64,000 bases of DNA. Origin: Chaetoderma sp. LZ-2023a (taxonomy: Eukaryota; Mollusca; Caudofoveata; Chaetodermatida; Chaetodermatidae). Shown piece by piece: positions 63,704 through 64,000 of the stretch. The notes under the pieces are model-generated. The model had not been told where the DNA came from. It searched no databases and was given only the letters and a program-made list of their open reading frames with translations. The position numbers and the translations under genes are program-made. Location: positions 54,084,269 to 54,148,268 of the forward strand of contig CM067367.1 of NCBI GenBank assembly GCA_034401795.1, in the 5' to 3' direction. Every line of letters begins with the position of its first letter. Position 1 is the first letter of the stretch.

Positions 63704-64000
63704 ACTATCTTGCCATACAGAAAGGATACCTATCCATATTTAATGGGAACCTAGCATATAAAAAACACCTCCACATAATAAAGTATCCATTCATTATATA
63801 GTGCCCTTTATATAGTGCTTGAAGATGTCAGTAAAAAGAACTGAAGGCAATGATGCCTAATAATTGCCTAACTAATGCTTTAGTAATTTTATGGGCGGCT
63901 TGTCAGTATGAAGGCAGATCATGAGTCCCAATGAAGAGCATGAAGGCAACATTGGACTTTCTTGAGCAATCAGAATCACCTAAATCACCGTTCCATTTTT
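63704..64000. other. No gene seen
   Basis: Repeated GAAGGCA words (GAAGGCAATGATGCC, GAAGGCAGATCATG, GAAGGCAACATTGG) but no supported feature. Confidence 0.4.

Overview
This window looks like intronic or intergenic DNA from an animal, most likely a mollusc. The clearest taxonomic hint is a repeat at 16234-17105 whose ends read AGAGGCCCAAGGGGCCTG then GCTCACCTGGA. From memory this type is very common in bivalve and gastropod genomes; I cannot search to confirm it. The DNA is AT-rich, has no operon-like gene order, carries long microsatellites, and is dominated by transposable elements at different stages of decay. No complete, intact protein-coding gene is visible. I use these repeat names: Family 1, foldback elements of about 160-310 bp starting TTAACCC and ending GGGTTAA; Family 2, foldback elements centred on AATTTGACTGGG; Family D, a ~150-bp unit repeated in tandem; Family F, a ~200-bp unit repeated in tandem.

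Layout. 1-717 is the 3' end of a DIRS-type (tyrosine recombinase) retrotransposon cut by the window edge. 0.7-8.8 kb holds foldback elements, a Penelope-like (PLE) C-terminal fragment (1.8-2.0 kb) and a likely two-exon host gene fragment on the minus strand (5.93-6.39 kb; splice phases agree, one in-frame TGA). 8.85-12.74 kb is bounded by inverted repeats and carries one decayed copy of an uncharacterised metazoan gene family. Its second half looks to me like a FEN1/PIN-like nuclease followed by a cysteine-rich tail. 13-29 kb is mixed repeats, including a 20-bp minisatellite (21.8-22.6 kb) next to a broken Penelope-like reverse transcriptase (22.7-23.8 kb). 28.85-36.17 kb is a nested insertion: a hAT-like MITE whose right target duplication was split by a 6.9-kb DIRS element (29257-36161) with Gag, RNase H-side and tyrosine-recombinase remnants. 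38614-45807 and 49978-57168 are two nearly identical 7.2-kb DIRS-like elements on the minus strand with unrelated flanks. Both have the same ruined coding region, so they appear to have moved with proteins supplied in trans. 57-64 kb is again foldback repeats, Family D, and (CT)n, (TA)n and (AGT)n arrays.

The genes do not form a pathway. What links the window is mobile DNA: at least four DIRS copies from two related families that keep the diagnostic internal complementary region, two PLE fragments, about 30 TTAA-flanked foldback elements, and one inverted-repeat-bounded element carrying the uncharacterised nuclease-like gene.
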